DNA of 64,000 nucleotides from Gemmatimonadota bacterium (GCA_009835325.1 VXWP01000039.1:58586-122585); one strand, 5' to 3'; shown: positions 17,515-26,085, counted from the first letter of the stretch. Numbers and translations are program-made. The notes: generated by a model from the sequence alone, not told the origin.

Positions 17515-18033
17515 ATGGCGACTGAAAGAGCCGGTGCGGCGACCTTTCAAGGCAATGGATTGACCCTGTTGGGCGACGAGGTGAAGGTGGGAGACGCGGC
17601 GCCGGACTTTTCCGTGCTGGCGGACGACCTTTCCGCCGTCACGCTGGCGAATTACGCAGGAAAAGTGAAGGTCATCTGTCTCGTACCGTCTCTCGACACA
17701 CCAGTCTGCGACACCGAAATCCGCCGGTTCAACCAGGAAGCCGCGGGCCTCGGCGACAACGTGGCGGTGCTGGCGGTAAGCACGGACCTGCCCTTCGCCC
17801 AGAAGCGCTGGTGCGGCGATGCGGGCGCCGACAACGTGACGGCGCTGTCCGACCACCGCGACACTTCCCTGGGCGTGGCCTATGGCGCCGTGATCAAGGA
17901 ACTGCGCCTGCTGGCGCGCGCCGTCTTCGTCATCGACGCTTCCGACACCGTGCGGTACGCGGAGTACGTGACGGAAATCACCGAGGAACCGGATTACGAC
18001 GCCGCCCTGGCGGCCGCCCGCGCCGCCGTCTGA
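17515..18033 (+). CDS. tpx: Thiol peroxidase, atypical 2-Cys peroxiredoxin
   Basis: 172 residues. The peroxidatic cysteine is Cys65 in the Tpx signature SLDTPVCDTEIRRF and the resolving cysteine is Cys100 (QKRWCG), spaced as in E. coli Tpx. LALAVSTDLPFA-type and RAVFVIDASDTV segments complete the fold. It reduces lipid and hydrogen peroxides with electrons from thioredoxin in the cytoplasm or periplasm; no signal peptide is present. AAGGAG precedes the ATG. The MBL-fold gene follows by 16 nt in the same direction, so the two are probably cotranscribed. Confidence 0.95.
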   Translation: MATERAGAATFQGNGLTLLGDEVKVGDAAPDFSVLADDLSAVTLANYAGKVKVICLVPSLDTPVCDTEIRRFNQEAAGLGDNVAVLAVSTDLPFAQKRWCGDAGADNVTALSDHRDTSLGVAYGAVIKELRLLARAVFVIDASDTVRYAEYVTEITEEPDYDAALAAARAAV

Positions 18034-18049
18034 TCGAGGTACTCTAGCC

Positions 18050-18736
18050 ATGGCCAAACTCACCTATCACGCCCACGCCAGTTACTCGCTGACGGACGGC
18101 AGCCATGACCTGCTGTTCGATCCCTTCATCACGGGCAATCCACTGGCGACGATTTCAGCGGACGACCTGAATCCCGACTACATCCTGCTGACCCACGGAC
18201 ACGGCGACCATATCGGCGACGCTGTGCCCATCGCCCGGCGCAGCGGGGCGACGATCATCGCCTCCTTCGAACTCGCCAACTACTGCGAGGCCCAGGGCGC
18301 CGAGACGCACGACCTGGGGATCGGCGGTGCGTACACCTTCCCCTTCGGACGGGTGAAGCTCACGCAGGCGACTCACAGTTCGTCGATCACCGCGGACGAC
18401 GGGGCCATCGTGTACCTGGGAAATCCAGCGGGGATCATTGTGCGTTTCGAGGGGAAGACGATCTACAACACGGGCGATACGGGGCTCTTCGGCGACATGG
18501 CCCTGATCGGCCGCCTGGAGAAGCCGGACGTCGTGATCATGCCCATCGGAGACAACTACACCATGGGGATCGACGACGCCGTGGAGGCGGTGCGGATGAT
18601 CGGCGCCGGCACCGTGATCCCGGTCCATTACAACACCTTCCCGGTGATCGAGCAGGACCCGGCTGAGTTCGTCGACAAGGTGGGCGACCTGGCCCGCTGC
18701 GTCGTGCTGAAGCCGGGCGAGTCGGTCGAGTTATAG
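18050..18736 (+). CDS. Metallo-beta-lactamase-fold hydrolase, UPF0173 family
   Basis: 228 residues with the UPF0173 pattern. It begins LTYHAHASYSL, then carries the metal-binding HxHxDH motif in ILLTHGHGDHIGD and later ligands in ATHSSSI, NTGDTGLF and VIPVHYNTFPVI. Members are zinc- or manganese-dependent hydrolases, related to UlaG-type lactonases, with unknown substrates. It follows tpx by 16 nt; a shared operon is likely but gives no hint of the substrate. Length is typical. Confidence 0.9.
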   Translation: MAKLTYHAHASYSLTDGSHDLLFDPFITGNPLATISADDLNPDYILLTHGHGDHIGDAVPIARRSGATIIASFELANYCEAQGAETHDLGIGGAYTFPFGRVKLTQATHSSSITADDGAIVYLGNPAGIIVRFEGKTIYNTGDTGLFGDMALIGRLEKPDVVIMPIGDNYTMGIDDAVEAVRMIGAGTVIPVHYNTFPVIEQDPAEFVDKVGDLARCVVLKPGESVEL

Positions 18737-18742
18737 GCCCTT

Positions 18743-19579
18743 TCACACCATCCGTCGCAGCCGCACGGCCATCATGGGCGGTGTTTCCCTGAAGTTCGCC
18801 CAGGACAACTCGCGGTCGGCTTCCACGCTTTCGTCGAAGGCGCGTTCCTCCAGGCCGTCCAGTACGAACCCTGCTTCGAAACAGGCGGCCAGCAGTGCGG
18901 ACAGGGGCCGGTGAAAGATGAGGTTGGGCACGGGCTGGCCCACGATGGCCAGTCCCTCGAAGGGCTGCGGCGTCAAATAGCGGTCGATCTTGATTCCGAC
19001 TTTCTGGATCATTCTCCCATCCTGGTCTACCTGTTCCGCGTAGCGTACGGCGTAGGGCGCCTGGAAGCACGGGTGCGTCAGGCTGAAGACGAAAACACCA
19101 CTCGGCTTCAGAAGGCCGTGCACGGCGCCGAACATCGGTCCGACCTCGGCCATGTCCATGACGGCCATGTTGGATACGGCCGCATCGAAGCTATTCCTCC
19201 CCAGTCCTTCCAACTCCTTCGTATCCGTCACGTCGATCACGCGGTAGTCGATCTCGCCCGCGGGTTCGTTTTCTGATGCACCGGTCCCATGGCCTTCCGA
19301 ATGTTTCCGCGCCTTATCGATCATCCCGGCGCTTCCATCGATCGCGGTGACCCGTGCGCCCAGTCCGGCGAGAAAACGCGAGAAGTTCCCGTTTCCGCAG
19401 GCGATGTCGAGCACGTTGTCGCCAGACTTCACGTCCAGCAGCCGTTCCATGGCCGGCCGCACCAGCAGGTTGTGGAAATCGTTGCTGTGTTCGCCCATGT
19501 AGTCGTCCCAGAATCCGGCGTTCAGGTTCCATCTACTCTGCGCGTCGCCTGCCAGTTCCGGCCAGTCTGACGTGGGCAT
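18743..19579 (-). CDS. SAM-dependent methyltransferase, class I
   Basis: 278 residues from the ATG at 19579, which has AAAGGAGCCAAC upstream; the frame is open another 95 codons, but those overlap the dioxygenase gene. Motif I is VLDIACGNGNFSRFLAGLGARVTAIDGS, followed by FDAAVSNMAVMDM (motif IV) and a VFSLTHPCF strand, as in UbiE/methyltransferase-11 enzymes. Its target is unknown. It lies 10 nt after the PhyH-type dioxygenase gene, so the two likely act in one small-molecule modification step. Confidence 0.88.
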   Translation of the reverse strand: MPTSDWPELAGDAQSRWNLNAGFWDDYMGEHSNDFHNLLVRPAMERLLDVKSGDNVLDIACGNGNFSRFLAGLGARVTAIDGSAGMIDKARKHSEGHGTGASENEPAGEIDYRVIDVTDTKELEGLGRNSFDAAVSNMAVMDMAEVGPMFGAVHGLLKPSGVFVFSLTHPCFQAPYAVRYAEQVDQDGRMIQKVGIKIDRYLTPQPFEGLAIVGQPVPNLIFHRPLSALLAACFEAGFVLDGLEERAFDESVEADRELSWANFRETPPMMAVRLRRMV

Positions 19580-19589
19580 GTTGGCTCCT

Positions 19590-20417
19590 TTACTCAAACA
19601 CCCGCATGGGTGGATCTTCCACTTGCAGGCCGTGTTCCGCCGCCCAAGCGCGCAGGGGCACGTCGTCACCCTCCCAGGGCCGGCAGAAGAGCTGCGCCGT
19701 GATCGGATCCATGGTCTCGAGCACATCATCGGGCGGCGTCGGATGTTGCTGGGCCCACCAGCGGTAGGCGTAACTGATGAGCAGGACCTTTGTGGTGTTC
19801 CCGGTGAAATTGACCCCGGGCGTGTGGTAGATGCTCGTGCTGAAGATGTAGGCGTCTCCCGCATTGAGGGCCGGCTCGACGAACTTCGGCGGGTCCAGTG
19901 AATCCTTTTTGAACCGCAGGGCCTCGTTCAGTCTGTGGCTGCCGGGCACGAGCATGGTCGCACCCGCGTCCGGCGACGGAAAGTCGGTCAGGCAATAGCC
20001 GACGCGGACCGCCACCGTCCCTCGTATGGGATGATCCGGCCTGAAGTTATTCAGGTCGCGGTGCCAGTTCCTGAAGGACCGGCCGTCGCCGTCGGGATAG
20101 ATCGGCTCGTCGGAGGCCGGCTGGGGATACTTGTAGATGAGATGCCCCCGCATCATATGGATGTCATGGGAGAGCAGTTGCACCACGAGGGGTACCGTGC
20201 GGCTGTTCGTGGTGAGTTCCACCAAGGCGTCCGCTTCGTACAGATCTATGTACCGGTTGGCGTAGTAGTTGTGGATCGGTCCGGCGGTCTCCATGAACCG
20301 GTCGCCGACGGCCATAACACGGTTGCGCAGGTCGTCGTCGAGGGCGTTCTTGACAATCAGGTAACCGTGTTCCCGGAAGTGATCCCGCTGCTCGGAAGTT
20401 AGGGGTGTGAACTCCAT
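19590..20417 (-). CDS. Phytanoyl-CoA dioxygenase (PhyH)-family Fe(II)/2-oxoglutarate enzyme
   Basis: 275 residues from the ATG at 20417 (AAGGAAACAAC upstream). The start TSEQRDHFREHGYLIVKNALDDDL is the usual PhyH N-terminus. The iron ligands are the His-x-Asp of NWHRDLNNF and a distal His, probably in IYHTPGVNFTGN, followed by a basic/polar 2-oxoglutarate contact. GATMLVPGSHRLNEAL is the signature just after the iron site. It hydroxylates or halogen-modifies a small molecule; the substrate is unknown. It heads a two-gene unit with the methyltransferase downstream. Confidence 0.87.
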   Translation of the reverse strand: MEFTPLTSEQRDHFREHGYLIVKNALDDDLRNRVMAVGDRFMETAGPIHNYYANRYIDLYEADALVELTTNSRTVPLVVQLLSHDIHMMRGHLIYKYPQPASDEPIYPDGDGRSFRNWHRDLNNFRPDHPIRGTVAVRVGYCLTDFPSPDAGATMLVPGSHRLNEALRFKKDSLDPPKFVEPALNAGDAYIFSTSIYHTPGVNFTGNTTKVLLISYAYRWWAQQHPTPPDDVLETMDPITAQLFCRPWEGDDVPLRAWAAEHGLQVEDPPMRVFE

Positions 20418-20622
20418 GTTGTTTCCTTGAAAGATGTCGGAGGAATACAGGTGGCAAGGGCAAATATAGAAGCCGGCACGCGGATCGTCAATATCCAGCG
20501 TCCCACGACGCTCCACACCAGGCTGCGCTATTTCGATAAGCGCCAGGCGTTTTTTCCACATTCCATCGCATTTTACAAGGATTTAACCTCCGGGTAATAT
20601 GCCTGTAACAGATGGGGACTAT

Positions 20623-20657
20623 ATTGGAAACTCAGTTTCAAAATGACCGTTTCCAAT
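20623..20657 (+). promoter_or_regulatory. Nested inverted repeats upstream of amtB
   Basis: ATTGGAAAC (20623-20631) and GTTTCCAAT (20649-20657) are perfect 9-bp inverted arms. Inside them lies a second palindrome, GAAACT-C-AGTTTC (20627-20639). The element ends 25 bases before the amtB ATG. It could be a repressor/activator site or an mRNA hairpin; no NtrC or sigma-54 (-24/-12) consensus is visible. Confidence 0.5.
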
Positions 20658-20682
20658 CCATCACAACAGGGAGGTTTTCCGT

Positions 20683-21984
20683 ATGTCCCTTAGCGGCATA
20701 TTACGTATCGCTGCATGCCTGGCGCTTGCGGTTCCCGGCGCGGCTTTCGCGCAGGAAGAGGCTGCGGCCCCGGCGGCTGTGCTGAATTCCGGGGATACCG
20801 CCTGGATGCTCGTCAGCTGCGCCCTGGTGCTGCTCATGCTGCCCGGCCTGGCCATGTTCTACGGCGGGCTCACGCGCACCCGGAACGTACTGGGCACCAT
20901 GATGCACAGTTTCGCGGCCATGGGCATCATGGGCGTGCAATGGGTGATCTTTGGATTCGCCCTGGCCTTCGGCGCAAGCGCGATCATACCGGGCGTCCTC
21001 GGCTGGAGCTCCGACTACTTCCTGCTGGGCGGCGTCGATCCCGGAACCCTCTGGGACGGAACGAACATCCCCACGTACCTGTTCGCCATGTTCCAGGGCA
21101 TGTTCGCCATCATCACCCCTGCCCTGATCGCCGGGGCCATCGCCGAACGCGTGAAGTTCGGCGCCTACTGCCTGCTGATCCTGCTCTGGGGTTTCGTGGT
21201 GTACGAACCCCTGTGCTACATGGTGTGGAACGCGGACGGCATGCTCTTCAAGGACGGCGCCATTGACTTCGCCGGCGGCACGGTGGTGCACATATCTTCC
21301 GGCGTGGCGGGCCTGGTGGCCGCCATGGTGCTCGGTCCCCGGCTCGGTTATCCCGGACGGGCCATGAAGCCCAACAACCTGACCATGACCCTTATCGGCG
21401 CGGGCCTGCTCTGGATCGGCTGGTTCGGCTTCAACGCCGGTTCCGCCGTGTCCGCGGGTGAAACGGCCGTCCAGGCCCTGACGGTGACCCAGATCTCCGC
21501 CGCCGCGGGCGCCGTGGGCTGGATCGTTACGGAGCTGATCCACCATGGCAGGGCCTCAAGCCTCGGAATCGTTTCTGGCATCCTGGCCGGTCTGGTCGCC
21601 ATTACGCCGGCCGCGGGCAGCGTGACTCCGGCCTGGGCCCTGGTCTTCGGTTTCGGCGCGGCGGTGGTCTGCTTCCTGATGGTGCAGCTCAAGGGCAAGC
21701 TGGGTTACGACGATACGCTCGACGTCTTCGCCATCCACGGCATCGGCGGCATGTTCGGCGCCCTGCTCGTCGGCCTGGTCGCCACAGACGTCGGCGGCTG
21801 GTCGCAGTTCCTGATCCAGATCAAGGGCGTGGTCATCGCCATCGCGCTGTCGGCCGTCGGTACGGGCGTCCTCGTGTGGTTGATCGACCGGACGATCGGG
21901 CTTCGCGCCACGGACGAGGATCAGCTGGTCGGCCTGGACCACTCCCAGCACGGGGAGGACGGTTACGGACTGACTCACCTGTAG
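20683..21984 (+). CDS. amtB: Ammonium transporter AmtB
   Basis: 433 residues: a cleavable signal peptide (to about residue 22), then 11 membrane helices of the Amt/Mep/Rh fold. Recognisable blocks are DTAWMLVSCALVLLMLPGLAMFYGGL, FAMFQGMFAIITPALIAGAIAERVKF and the pore twin histidines in GGTVVHISSGVAGL and FAIHGIGGMFG. It conducts ammonium into the cell and is plugged by the PII protein encoded next. GGGAGG precedes the ATG. The order amtB-glnK is reversed from the common glnK-amtB. Confidence 0.97.
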   Translation: MSLSGILRIAACLALAVPGAAFAQEEAAAPAAVLNSGDTAWMLVSCALVLLMLPGLAMFYGGLTRTRNVLGTMMHSFAAMGIMGVQWVIFGFALAFGASAIIPGVLGWSSDYFLLGGVDPGTLWDGTNIPTYLFAMFQGMFAIITPALIAGAIAERVKFGAYCLLILLWGFVVYEPLCYMVWNADGMLFKDGAIDFAGGTVVHISSGVAGLVAAMVLGPRLGYPGRAMKPNNLTMTLIGAGLLWIGWFGFNAGSAVSAGETAVQALTVTQISAAAGAVGWIVTELIHHGRASSLGIVSGILAGLVAITPAAGSVTPAWALVFGFGAAVVCFLMVQLKGKLGYDDTLDVFAIHGIGGMFGALLVGLVATDVGGWSQFLIQIKGVVIAIALSAVGTGVLVWLIDRTIGLRATDEDQLVGLDHSQHGEDGYGLTHL

Positions 21985-22061
21985 TCGACCACGCTGAGGT
22001 CACGGGCCGGGAACAGGCCCGAATCTATCATCAGACCATTACTTCAGGAGTCGTCAGACCT

Positions 22062-22406
22062 ATGAAACTAATCGTAGCCATCATCAGACCGGAGAAGCTC
22101 GACGACGTCCGGAACGCGCTCGACGAGAAAGGCATCCCCGGCATGACCCTCTCCAGGGTGTCGGGGCATGGCCGCACCGCCCATCGCACGGGACTTTACC
22201 GGGGACAGGAGATCGACATCCCCCTCGCGGCCAAGATCCGCATGGAAATCGCCGTCACCAACGATCAGAAGGACGAGATCGTGGACGTGATCTGGAAGGC
22301 CGCCAGGTCGGGCGGCGACCGGACGGGAGACGGCAAGATATTCGTGGTGCCCGTCGAAGAAAGCGTCCGCATCAGCAGCGGGGAACGCGGTGAGGACGCG
22401 GTGTAG
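22062..22406 (+). CDS. glnK: PII nitrogen-regulatory protein (GlnK/GlnB type) lacking Tyr51
   Basis: 114 residues from the ATG at 22062 (CAGGAG upstream). PII marks are MKLIVAIIRPEKLDDVRNAL, GMTLSRVSGHGR and TGDGKIFVVPVEESVRI. PII trimers sense ATP/ADP and 2-oxoglutarate and block AmtB through the T-loop. In an ungapped alignment to E. coli GlnB, Tyr46, Arg47 and Lys58 are kept. Residue 51 is Ile instead of the uridylylated Tyr, and residue 39 is Thr instead of the Gln that helps bind Mg-ATP-2-oxoglutarate. It is therefore unlikely to be controlled by GlnD. It lies 77 nt after amtB, and a terminator follows. Confidence 0.95.
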   Translation: MKLIVAIIRPEKLDDVRNALDEKGIPGMTLSRVSGHGRTAHRTGLYRGQEIDIPLAAKIRMEIAVTNDQKDEIVDVIWKAARSGGDRTGDGKIFVVPVEESVRISSGERGEDAV

Positions 22407-22458
22407 GGAACTGGTGTATAAACCGTGTGGAGGAGTGATGTAGGGAATCTGTTGTGAG

Positions 22459-22503
22459 ACCGCCGGTCCGGTGGCGTCATCGGGCCGGCGGTTTTCTTTC
22501 TTT
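22459..22503 (+). terminator. Intrinsic terminator of the amtB-glnK unit
   Basis: ACCGCCGG (22459-22466) pairs with CCGGCGGT (22485-22492). The stem is GC-rich and can extend by two more pairs, with an 18-nt loop. The run TTTCTTTCTTT follows immediately. Confidence 0.85.
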
Positions 22504-22561
22504 GACAACGGCCGACGCCTTCTCCTGGCTTCGGGCCGGTGGTTTCCAGCCGGAGGCCGAC

Positions 22562-23113
22562 TCAACCCCCCTGGTCCACGAACCGTACGTGTGTGTTCGG
22601 TTGGTAGACCTCGCCTTCCGTGTACGGCCGTTCTTCTTCATCCGTCCTTATGATATACAATTCCAACTTTCGGTCCTCACAGTCGCCGAACAGCAACAGG
22701 GAATTCCTGTACGGATCACCCACCAGGAAATCACGATAGACCCACGTCCCCCCCGGTTCGATGGGGTCGAATATGTACTGGTAACCTTCCTCCTCCGCCA
22801 CGGCGGCGCTCCAGCCAGTAAATCCGTCACTGCGTGAATTACACTGGAAATCCAGCAAGACCATGATGATGGGCTGATCCATCTGATTGCGAAAACCCCA
22901 GTCCACGAATGGGAATCCATCGAGGCTCCTTTTGGTAATGGTAAGTACTACCTCGATCGGCGGGTCATCATTCGCACCCACGGTCGGAATAGGGTTCGGC
23001 GGCGGGTGGCTCGCTGTTATGGGCGACCGGACTGGATCAGGCTCCGCTGGATTGCTGCAAGACAAGGCAAAGGACGTGAGCAAGACGAGAAGCCACGGCA
23101 ACAGTATCGACAT
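22562..23113 (-). CDS. Lipoprotein of unknown function
   Basis: 183 residues from the ATG at 23113; the longer frame would run into the dioxygenase gene. A hydrophobic signal (MSILLPWLLVLLTSFALSC) ends in a lipobox with Cys19. A Pro-rich linker (SHPPPNPIPTVG) leads into a domain of about 135 residues with strands such as IEVVLTITKRSLDG and IIMVLLDFQCNSRS. It reads like a small Ig/intracellular proteinase inhibitor (BsuPI)-type domain, but the match is weak, so no function is given. It follows the PhyH gene by 43 nt in the same direction. Confidence 0.75.
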   Translation of the reverse strand: MSILLPWLLVLLTSFALSCSNPAEPDPVRSPITASHPPPNPIPTVGANDDPPIEVVLTITKRSLDGFPFVDWGFRNQMDQPIIMVLLDFQCNSRSDGFTGWSAAVAEEEGYQYIFDPIEPGGTWVYRDFLVGDPYRNSLLLFGDCEDRKLELYIIRTDEEERPYTEGEVYQPNTHVRFVDQGG

Positions 23114-23156
23114 GCTGATTTCCCGGTTTTTATCAGAAATTTCGGACGTAAAGGCC

Positions 23157-23945
23157 CTACAGCGCATCCGCCCGCGTCCTGAGATTTTCAATACCCGCCG
23201 TCATGGCCCGCAGGCGCGGGCTTTCCGACTGCATGATCCGCTCATGGGGCTCCAGGATGTAGGGACTGAACCGCTTGATGGACGCCAGGTGGGCGTCCGT
23301 TGTGGGACGGGCCGCGTACTTGAGGGCGACATAGCGTCTCCGCCCGGCCTTGCCGTAGACGGCGTGGTAGAGGCACTGGTTGAAAACGACCGCGTCTCCA
23401 GGATCCGTCTCAACGGGATGACAGGGGACCTCGTTGCCCGGAGATCCGAAGAACGCGGGATCGTCGAGTCCGTGCCGCTGCTGGAACGGTGCGAGTTCCT
23501 CGTGGAAGGGAGACCGGTGTGATCCGGGTATGACGCGCAGCGCCCCCGCTTCCTTCCGCATCGGATCCAGGTACATCATGATCTTGATGCGCAGGTAGCC
23601 GAGTTCCTGCGGCCCGGGCCGGTCCGCGTGCCAGTGGTGGTAGGGCCGCCGGGTCATGGTGCCCTGTACGCCTTCCGACCCCGACCAGATCATGTCCTGG
23701 CCGAGCAGCTGCACCATGGGCGTATAGATACGGTCGTCCTCGATCATGGGCAGGGCGGCCGGGTGCAATTCGAGGAACGGCGCGATGGACACGTGCTCGT
23801 CCTCCGCGGGCTGATGTCCCAGTTCCGCCGTCCATATCACGTCCGCCAGGCGTCCCAGTTCCTCGGTTTCCTCCACATTCAATACCTTCCTGAGCACGAT
23901 AAACCCGAATACTCTGAAATGATGGATCTGGTCTTCTGTCAGCAT
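23157..23945 (-). CDS. Second PhyH-family Fe(II)/2-oxoglutarate dioxygenase
   Basis: 262 residues. The N-terminus LTEDQIHHFRVFGFIVLRKVLN is typical of PhyH enzymes. The iron-binding HxD is in HHWHADRPG, and the distal His is in NQCLYHAVYGKAGRRRYVALKY, which also carries the Arg expected to grip 2-oxoglutarate. GALRVIPGSHRSPFH matches the conserved post-HxD block. It is only distantly like the PhyH protein at 19590-20417, so this is not a recent duplication. Substrate unknown. Confidence 0.87.
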   Translation of the reverse strand: MLTEDQIHHFRVFGFIVLRKVLNVEETEELGRLADVIWTAELGHQPAEDEHVSIAPFLELHPAALPMIEDDRIYTPMVQLLGQDMIWSGSEGVQGTMTRRPYHHWHADRPGPQELGYLRIKIMMYLDPMRKEAGALRVIPGSHRSPFHEELAPFQQRHGLDDPAFFGSPGNEVPCHPVETDPGDAVVFNQCLYHAVYGKAGRRRYVALKYAARPTTDAHLASIKRFSPYILEPHERIMQSESPRLRAMTAGIENLRTRADAL

Positions 23946-24095
23946 GGCGGGATCCCTGCTGAATGGTGGTTTACGTGGCCGCGTGATGTCGAGCCGAGTG
24001 AAGCGGCAAGAAGGTCTTGAACAATAGCCATATCCTTAATAACATGGGTCATAATCAGCCGCAAGGCTAAATCAGTGAGACAAGCAACTCGCGTG

Positions 24096-24226
24096 GTGCG
24101 GCCTGCCAATGTGCGGGTCTGCCCATGTACGAATTGCCCTTGCGCGGACTACCTATGTACGACGCGGCTTGCCTTGCACGGTGGGGCCCGCCCATGCGCG
24201 GCGCGGCCAACCTGTGCCGCCCGCCC
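24096..24226. repeat. Degenerate tandem repeat upstream of the MORN-repeat gene
   Basis: About six diverged units of roughly 17-24 bases share a core like CTGCCNATGNRCGG (for example CCTGCCAATGTGCGG, TCTGCCCATGTACG, ACTACCTATGTACG, CCCGCCCATGCGCGG). They fill the gap between the divergent PhyH gene and the MORN gene. The minus strand reads as a short open frame (SYMGRP-like), probably a by-product of the repeat. Confidence 0.5.
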
Positions 24227-24240
24227 ATCATCAGGATCAA

Positions 24241-24699
24241 ATGACCATGGCCCTTACCGAAGGCAAGACCGTAAACGGCAAGAAGGACGGCTACTGGATC
24301 ACCTATTACGCCAACGGTAACAAGCGCAGCGAAGGCAACTACCGGATGGGCGTGAAGGACGGGAACTGGATCCAGTACTTCAGCAACGGTAACAAGAAGA
24401 GCGAAGGACGGTTCAAAAACGGCCTCAACGAAGGCTGGTACACCTGTTGGCACGAGAACGGGACCAAACAGTGGGAAGGCGACTACGGTCCTCACGTGGG
24501 CAAATCCTACGACGGCAAGAAAGAAGGCCGTTGGTTCTGCTACTCGGCGAAGGACGGCGAGACCGTGTGGCGCACCATCGAATACAAGCACGGCACGCGT
24601 ACGCGTCCCGATGTACACCCCCTCGGACCGTGTTTAATGTGCGGAGATCCCATCCACGATCCCGATACGGATCTTTGCCCGGCGTGCAACCGCCCGTGA
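24241..24699 (+). CDS. MORN_2-repeat protein with C-terminal zinc ribbon
   Basis: 152 residues. Four or five toxin_YwqK/MORN_2-type repeats fill residues 5-110: KKDGYWITYYANGNKRSEGNY, KDGNWIQYFSNGNKKSEGRF, NEGWYTCWHENGTKQWEGDY and KKEGRWFCYS. The tail CLMCGDPI-x7-CPAC is a four-cysteine zinc ribbon. MORN_2 proteins often serve as immunity or surface-interaction proteins, but here no toxin gene is adjacent. The stop codon overlaps a GTG start of the ABC substrate-binding gene (GTGA), so the two are translationally coupled. A role beside the transporter is possible but unproven. Confidence 0.8.
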   Translation: MTMALTEGKTVNGKKDGYWITYYANGNKRSEGNYRMGVKDGNWIQYFSNGNKKSEGRFKNGLNEGWYTCWHENGTKQWEGDYGPHVGKSYDGKKEGRWFCYSAKDGETVWRTIEYKHGTRTRPDVHPLGPCLMCGDPIHDPDTDLCPACNRP

Positions 24700-26075
24700 A
24701 ACCCCGGATGACGCGCCGCGCATTCCTCCAGTCGTCTACCGCTGCGGGCCTGGGCCTGATGGCCGGCTGTAATCCGGCGCCGTCGCCCGGCGTCATCTTC
24801 AAGGGCTGGGTCTACGAACCCGACCTGGTCCGGGAGAACCTCGACTACTTCGAACGGCAGACCGGCATCCGGGTGGACTATAACGCCGTATCGGGAAACT
24901 ACCACGACAAGATGGTGGCGCTGCACGTGGGCGGAGCGCCCATGGAATGCTGCTACGTCCGCGACGACGACTTCGCCGAATGGGTCGAGGCCGGCTGGCT
25001 GCGTCCCTGCGACGACCTCCTGGACGCGGATCCCGATACGTCGGCGACGACCGCGGATCTCTTCCCCTACAACCTCTCGTCCATGACCTACGGCGGCAAA
25101 CGCTACGGGCTGCCGTACTACACCGACTTCAACATCTGGATCTACAACGCGCCTATGCTCGAGGCGGCGGGATTCGACGCCCCGGCCCGCACGCTGGACG
25201 AGTTGACCGAGCAGGCTGTCAAGGTCCGGGAGGCGCGGGTCCGCACGCCGGCCGGGGACATCATCGAGTACCCGATCATGCTCAACTTCCGGCAGAGCGT
25301 GCTCGGATTCCTCGACTGGTGGACGCTGAACTACGCCAGCGAGGCGACGCTGTTCGACGATGACCTTAACCCCACCTTCCCGGATGACGAGGACCGCCGG
25401 GCCGAGACCATCCTGCAGTGGCTGACGGACGGAATCCACCGTCACCGCATCATCTCCCCTTCGTCGCTCACCGCGGGACAGATGCGCGACCACGTCGCCA
25501 GCGGCCGCCAGGTCTACGGCATACTCAACAAGTACGACCTGGAATACGTGAACAACCGACGGAACTCGGTGGCCGCGGACGATGAGCTGAAGCGGCGGGG
25601 CTCGGATGCGCTGCACGCGAAGGTGTACCGGATGGCGCCGGTGCCGTCGATCTCGGCGGAACAGCACGGCACCCTGGGATGGACGCGCATGTACTGCCTG
25701 ACGTCGAGATGCCGGGAAGACCGGATGCAGGACGCCTGGGCGCTGATGAAGTTCCTGGGCGCGAGGGACGCGGAAGGAGAGTACTACACGGCGCGGCGCT
25801 GGTTCCGCCTGCGGGGACTGGGTTTCGCCTACCGGTCGCTGCTGGACGATCAGGACATCATCGCCCAGACGGAACAGTGGGGCGAGATCGACAAGGTCCG
25901 GGAGCAGTCCCGCCACGTCCGGCCGCGGGAGAACATCAAGGCGCCGTGGTTCCCCGACTTCAAGATCTACTACCAGCCGGAGATCCAGAAGATCCTCCTG
26001 GGGCAGCAGTCGGCCCGCGACGGACTCGGCAAAATCGCGCGGCGCTGCCGCCAGCTGATCGCGGATTGGAGTTGA
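24696..26075 (+). CDS. ABC importer substrate-binding lipoprotein, family 1 (sugar-type)
   Basis: 459 residues from the GTG at 24696, which overlaps the preceding stop; an ATG at 24708 would give 455. The N-terminus has a twin-arginine-like signal (TRRAFLQSS) ending in a lipobox (LMAGC), so export through Tat and lipid anchoring are likely. The rest is a type I periplasmic-binding fold: GWVYEPDLVRENLDYFERQTGIRVDYNAVSG at the start, then GLPYYTDFNIWIYNAPMLEAAGFD and a C-terminal QPEIQKILLGQQSA segment. It should deliver a sugar, glycoside or polyol to the permeases encoded next. The substrate cannot be read from the sequence. Confidence 0.88.
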   Translation: MKPRMTRRAFLQSSTAAGLGLMAGCNPAPSPGVIFKGWVYEPDLVRENLDYFERQTGIRVDYNAVSGNYHDKMVALHVGGAPMECCYVRDDDFAEWVEAGWLRPCDDLLDADPDTSATTADLFPYNLSSMTYGGKRYGLPYYTDFNIWIYNAPMLEAAGFDAPARTLDELTEQAVKVREARVRTPAGDIIEYPIMLNFRQSVLGFLDWWTLNYASEATLFDDDLNPTFPDDEDRRAETILQWLTDGIHRHRIISPSSLTAGQMRDHVASGRQVYGILNKYDLEYVNNRRNSVAADDELKRRGSDALHAKVYRMAPVPSISAEQHGTLGWTRMYCLTSRCREDRMQDAWALMKFLGARDAEGEYYTARRWFRLRGLGFAYRSLLDDQDIIAQTEQWGEIDKVREQSRHVRPRENIKAPWFPDFKIYYQPEIQKILLGQQSARDGLGKIARRCRQLIADWS

Positions 26076-26085
26076 ACACGCCGAT

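Noticed and set aside
20562-20682. Sigma-54 promoter for amtB
   Set aside because: No GG-N10-GC pair in a TGGCAC-N5-TTGC-like context was found.
24096-24226. CRISPR array
   Set aside because: The units are too short and diverged, lack unique spacers of constant length, and no cas gene is present in the window.
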